From: Hymenobacter rubidus
Lineage (GTDB): Bacteria; Bacteroidota; Bacteroidia; Cytophagales; Hymenobacteraceae
Assembly (NCBI RefSeq): GCF_016734815.1
Contig: NZ_JAERQF010000022.1
Location: 1-64,000 of the forward strand
Length of the DNA: 64,000 nt
Direction: 5' to 3'
Shown: positions 62,201 to 64,000 of the stretch, piece after piece
How positions within the stretch are numbered: the stretch's first letter is position 1
Layout of the letters: the number at the start of each line of letters is the position of its first letter
Made by a program: the position numbers and the translations under genes
Notes under the pieces: model-generated
Databases searched by the model: none
What the model was told of the DNA's origin: nothing
The model's input: only the letters and a program-made list of their open reading frames with translations

Positions 62201-62349
62201 CCCAGCGAGTCCGGCGCATAGCTCAGCTTTCCGTCCTTGTATTCGATGGGGCCGGGCGGTGGCGCTGGTTTCGGTGCTTTCTGCGCGGCGGCCGGGCCGG
62301 CCAAGCCGGCGAATAACGCGAGAAAAAGAAGGTGGGTGGGGTGGAACAC
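59212..62349 (-). CDS. Exported two-domain protein: beta-helix plus TIM-barrel-like
   Basis: A 1045-residue protein with a signal peptide (LAGPAAAQ). Residues 60-560 look like a pectate-lyase-type parallel beta-helix: repeated short Asn/Gly-rich turns, LRGSGMGDGGTSVIGTG and RLTVEDCIST. Residues 620-1045 look like a TIM-barrel-type glycosidase (LLNQHYFQHNIIEAGAHYADFPWRP, IGAEFTGPLAFVQFW, VIDINYWHYQFNG), with Glu in IGAEF as a possible acid/base. This arrangement matches proteins annotated as DUF6298, which I recall only in general terms. It lies in a pectin-type locus, next to a pectate lyase and an esterase. Confidence 0.75.
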   Translation of the reverse strand: MFHPTHLLFLALFAGLAGPAAAQKAPKPAPPPGPIEYKDGKLSYAPDSLGNRVPDFSYAGYRAGEAAIPTATIKVTVPVKAGDATARIQSALDYVAALPVGKDGLRGAVLLEKGTYEVAGRLFIRASGVVLRGSGMGDGGTSVIGTGVTRDHLITVGGRNDRRFETAVAIADKYVPVNARTLKVANASTFKVGDRVQVRRPSTAAWVHRLGMETFGGGLSALGWKPGQRDLAWDRQVVAVDANGITLDAPLTTALDQTYGGGTVARYTWPGLISQVGVENLRLESTFDAANPKDENHRWVAIDMENAQDAWVRQVAFRHFAGSAVLAQSTTRRLTVEDCISTEPVSEIGNERRNTFYTLGSQTLFQRLYAENGYHDFALGFCAPGPNAFVQCEAEQALSFSGGVDSWASGVLFDIIKEYGQALRFGNREQDGQGAGWAVANSVFWQCTAARVDCYQPPTAQNWAFGTWAQFAGNGYWDQSNENINPRSLYYAQLQERLGDAAKARAILLPVPTEASSSPKVAVAQELTRLSVNPATTVLELVKAAPTRQPIAIQNSAPSIDKLKVKTAPAPTYAAPLHVAQGVLVRGNALVLGRRQEVPWWNGSARPYGLLNPKPHVTRFVPGQIGRGLTDDLQEMTDSMRAQNVVALHHNYGLWYERRRDDHERIRRMDGEVWAPFYELPFARSGKDLAWDGLSRYDLTKYNAWYWSRLNQFADLADQKGLVLLNQHYFQHNIIEAGAHYADFPWRPVNNVNSTGFPEPAPYAGDKRIFMAEQFYDVTNPVRRPLHRAYIRQCLDNFKGKTGVIHLIGAEFTGPLAFVQFWLDTIKEWEAESGQHPTIALSTTKDVQDAILADAARAKVVDVIDINYWHYQFNGQAYAPAGGQNLAPRQHARLTPPKRSSFEQVYRAVREYRQQFPDKAVLYSADGYDAFGWAVLLAGGSMASLPRVADAGFATAVAGMKPLELPGQPADQWAMGDGKTGLLLYRESQSPVQVDLSGMSGTFAVRHINPKTGALSNTNETVKGGKQVTLNGAGGGAEVIWLARK

Positions 62350-62401
62350 GAGCGGGAATAAGGTCGTTTTCAGAGCTGCCTACAGGGAAACCGAGTAATC
62401 C

Positions 62402-62505
62402 AGAACGTCATGCTGAGCGCAGTCGAAGCATTTCTACCGCTTCGTTGCAGCGATTGGATTACTGCTGCAGTAGAGATGCTTCGACTGCGCTCAGCATGAC
62501 GTTCT
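62402..62505. repeat. Hairpin repeat family A, copy 10
   Basis: Arms 62402-62437 and 62470-62505 match over 36 bp with one mismatch; core gctgagcgcagtcgaagca. It separates the beta-helix gene and the pectate lyase. Confidence 0.85.
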
Positions 62506-62525
62506 AAAAAAAGGCCAGGGCTGGA

Positions 62526-64000
62526 TTACGGCTTCACCGTGCTGAGCGCCACCAAGCCATTGAGGTAGTTCTCGATGTTGGAATAGCCGTTTTTAGTCAC
62601 GGTAGCCGCGTCAGCGGCATTCTTGGGGTCGAGGCCGTTCTTCTTTTCGTAGTCGTCGGGCATGCCGTCCTTGTCGGCGTCAGCGTAGGGCTTGCCGGCG
62701 TAGGTGGGGTAACCGCCCACCTGAATGGGGTCGGTGATGATGCCCTGCTTGTAGGAATCAATGGGCAGCCGGCGGTGCTCAAACTGCGTGGTGGGCAGTT
62801 TCACGTCTTTGATAAAGTCGATTTTGCCGGTGCGTACCTGCTGAATTACGCGCGTGTCCACGGGGTCGCGCTTGGGCAGGGTGGCGCCGGCGTTGTCGAG
62901 CACGTAGCCGTAGGCTTTTTCGGCCGGAATAATGGTGATTTCCGGCATGGGCAGCGGCTTGTCCACCTTCATGTCGGCCTGGTACTTGCCGGCGTTGGGC
63001 AGTTCTTCCACCTGCACGCCGCCGTTCCAGTTGTCTTTGGTCACCTCCGGGAAACCTTCCACGATGTTGCCGGCCACGTAGGCGCGGCCGTACACCTGGT
63101 ATTTCAGCTTGCTGCGGCCCGATTCGGGCTTCAGGATGCGGTGGCCGATGTTGGTGTCCTTCGGCGTGGAGGGGCCGGGCTTGTAGTAGTTATTGATGAT
63201 GTTGTAGAGGGCGCGGTAGTCGCCGCCATCGGTGGAGCGGTGCACCCAGTTAAACATCACGTTATTAGCGAAGTTAAACACGCCGTTCCAGCCAATGGAC
63301 GGGTTGCGGCCCGCATTGTCGGCCCACAGGTTGCGCATGAACGTGCAGTTCTCGCCGCCCAGCGTGCTGCCAAAAGCGTGGTTCCAGGTATCGAGCGCCT
63401 CCGAGAAAATGGAGTTCTGAATGGTGATGTTCACCGTGCCCAGCTTCTGCTCCGGAATGCCGGTGCTGTCGTTGTACATGTGGCGGTACATCGACATGTT
63501 CTCGTCCAGGCCCCACGAGGCCGACACGTGGTCAATCATGATGTTGCCAATGGGGTTGCCGCCGATGGAATCATCGCGCCGGCCCACGTTGGTTTCGCCG
63601 CGGCGGAAGCGCATAAAGCGAATCAGCACGTCGTGTGTGTTCAGCCACACCGATTCGCCCGCCACGCAAATGCCGTCGCCGGGCGCGCTCTGACCCTCGA
63701 TGCTGATATAAGGTGCCCGCACAATGAGCGGCGTTTTCAATCGAATAATACCGGCCACGTTGAACACCACGATGCGCGCACCGCCCTGCTCGCAGGCCTC
63801 GCGCAGCGTGCCGGGGCCGCTGTCGGCCAGGTTCGTTACCACAATCACCCGGCCGCCGCGCCCGCCAAACGTGTAGGCTCCGCCGCCTTCGGCCCCCGGA
63901 AACGCCGGGATGCTGGCCTGCGGCAAATCAATCGGCCGGGCCGCCCACGGAATGTAGGGTTTGCCTTCGCGCTGCTCCTTCTGAATGATGGGGTAGGCCT
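62526..64000 (-). CDS. Pectate lyase family protein, 5' end outside window
   Basis: A secreted beta-helix protein cut by the window edge; 490 codons are visible. FPGAEGGGAYTFGGRGG is the conserved N-terminal block, and HVSASWGLDENMSMY, LWADNAGRNPSIGWNGVFNFANN follow as in bacterial polysaccharide lyase family 1. The C-terminal tail has DADKDGMPDDYEKKNGLDP, a calcium-binding type 3 repeat. The frame continues beyond 63926 (TTG) with YPIIQKEQREGKPYIPWAARPIDLP, so the start lies outside the window. It is the promoter-distal side of the locus as far as visible. Confidence 0.9.
   Translation of the reverse strand, partial: AYPIIQKEQREGKPYIPWAARPIDLPQASIPAFPGAEGGGAYTFGGRGGRVIVVTNLADSGPGTLREACEQGGARIVVFNVAGIIRLKTPLIVRAPYISIEGQSAPGDGICVAGESVWLNTHDVLIRFMRFRRGETNVGRRDDSIGGNPIGNIMIDHVSASWGLDENMSMYRHMYNDSTGIPEQKLGTVNITIQNSIFSEALDTWNHAFGSTLGGENCTFMRNLWADNAGRNPSIGWNGVFNFANNVMFNWVHRSTDGGDYRALYNIINNYYKPGPSTPKDTNIGHRILKPESGRSKLKYQVYGRAYVAGNIVEGFPEVTKDNWNGGVQVEELPNAGKYQADMKVDKPLPMPEITIIPAEKAYGYVLDNAGATLPKRDPVDTRVIQQVRTGKIDFIKDVKLPTTQFEHRRLPIDSYKQGIITDPIQVGGYPTYAGKPYADADKDGMPDDYEKKNGLDPKNAADAATVTKNGYSNIENYLNGLVALSTVKP

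Noticed and set aside
7374..62505. Hairpin family A as CRISPR repeats
   Set aside because: Copies are kilobases apart, vary in sequence and are palindromic; there are no spacers and no cas genes.

Overview
The window looks like a chromosomal segment of a GC-rich Bacteroidota, most likely Hymenobacter or a close Cytophagales relative (inference). The reasons are a SusC/SusD pair, Bacteroidota-type -7 boxes (TAnnTTTG) before several genes, genes that mostly lack Shine-Dalgarno sites, the gene order yceD-rpmF-plsX-fabH-efp-accB-accC, and gaps filled with long inverted repeats. No rRNA, tRNA, CRISPR array, integrase or transposase was recognised.

Layout. Positions 1-9 kb hold a minus-strand housekeeping block for fatty-acid and phospholipid synthesis (accC, accB, efp, fabH, plsX, rpmF, DUF177), then pdxA and an M17 aminopeptidase. 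Positions 9-13 kb hold rsmA, an AT-rich orphan gene, a 2-hydroxyacid dehydrogenase, greA and a HIT protein that carries a NuiA-like (nuclease inhibitor) C-terminus. Positions 13-18 kb are a four-gene minus-strand operon (two paralogous outer-membrane barrels, a large lipoprotein, a radical SAM/SPASM protein) divergent from an XRE-like regulator; I cannot assign it a function. Positions 19-29 kb are mixed: hydrolases, a lipoprotein NucA-type nuclease, a Bax-inhibitor-1 protein, aldo/keto reductase, aspartase, DUF885, thioredoxin and YdcF proteins. Positions 29-36 kb hold a semialdehyde dehydrogenase, an ECF sigma/anti-sigma pair, an orphan H-NOX sensor, and an arsenosugar-type cluster (peroxidase-like protein, ArsS, lipoprotein rhodanese, TIGR04282 glycosyltransferase). 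Positions 36-41 kb hold three membrane or envelope glycosyltransferases; two of them are bracketed by direct copies of a 135-bp repeat.

Positions 41-64 kb form one codirectional minus-strand carbohydrate locus of 16 genes. Transcription runs from a pectate lyase (cut by the window edge) through a beta-helix/TIM-barrel exported protein, an acetylesterase, an exported xylose-isomerase-like protein, a RuBisCO-like protein, a DUF1537 acid-sugar kinase, an Asp/Glu-racemase relative, a bile-acid-symporter-family transporter, DUF3826, SusC and SusD. It ends with a non-phosphorylative L-fucose-type pathway (KDF dehydrogenase, FAH hydrolase, lactonase, fucose dehydrogenase) and a zinc alcohol dehydrogenase. 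The simplest reading is depolymerisation of pectin, uptake by SusCD, and catabolism of branched or deoxy side-chain sugars; L-fucose and D-apiose are both constituents of rhamnogalacturonan II.

The most unusual sequence-level signal is a set of long intergenic hairpins. Arms within a copy match perfectly or nearly so, while arms differ between copies, so both sides have changed together. One copy of a second hairpin family lies inside the N-terminal coding part of the acetylesterase gene.
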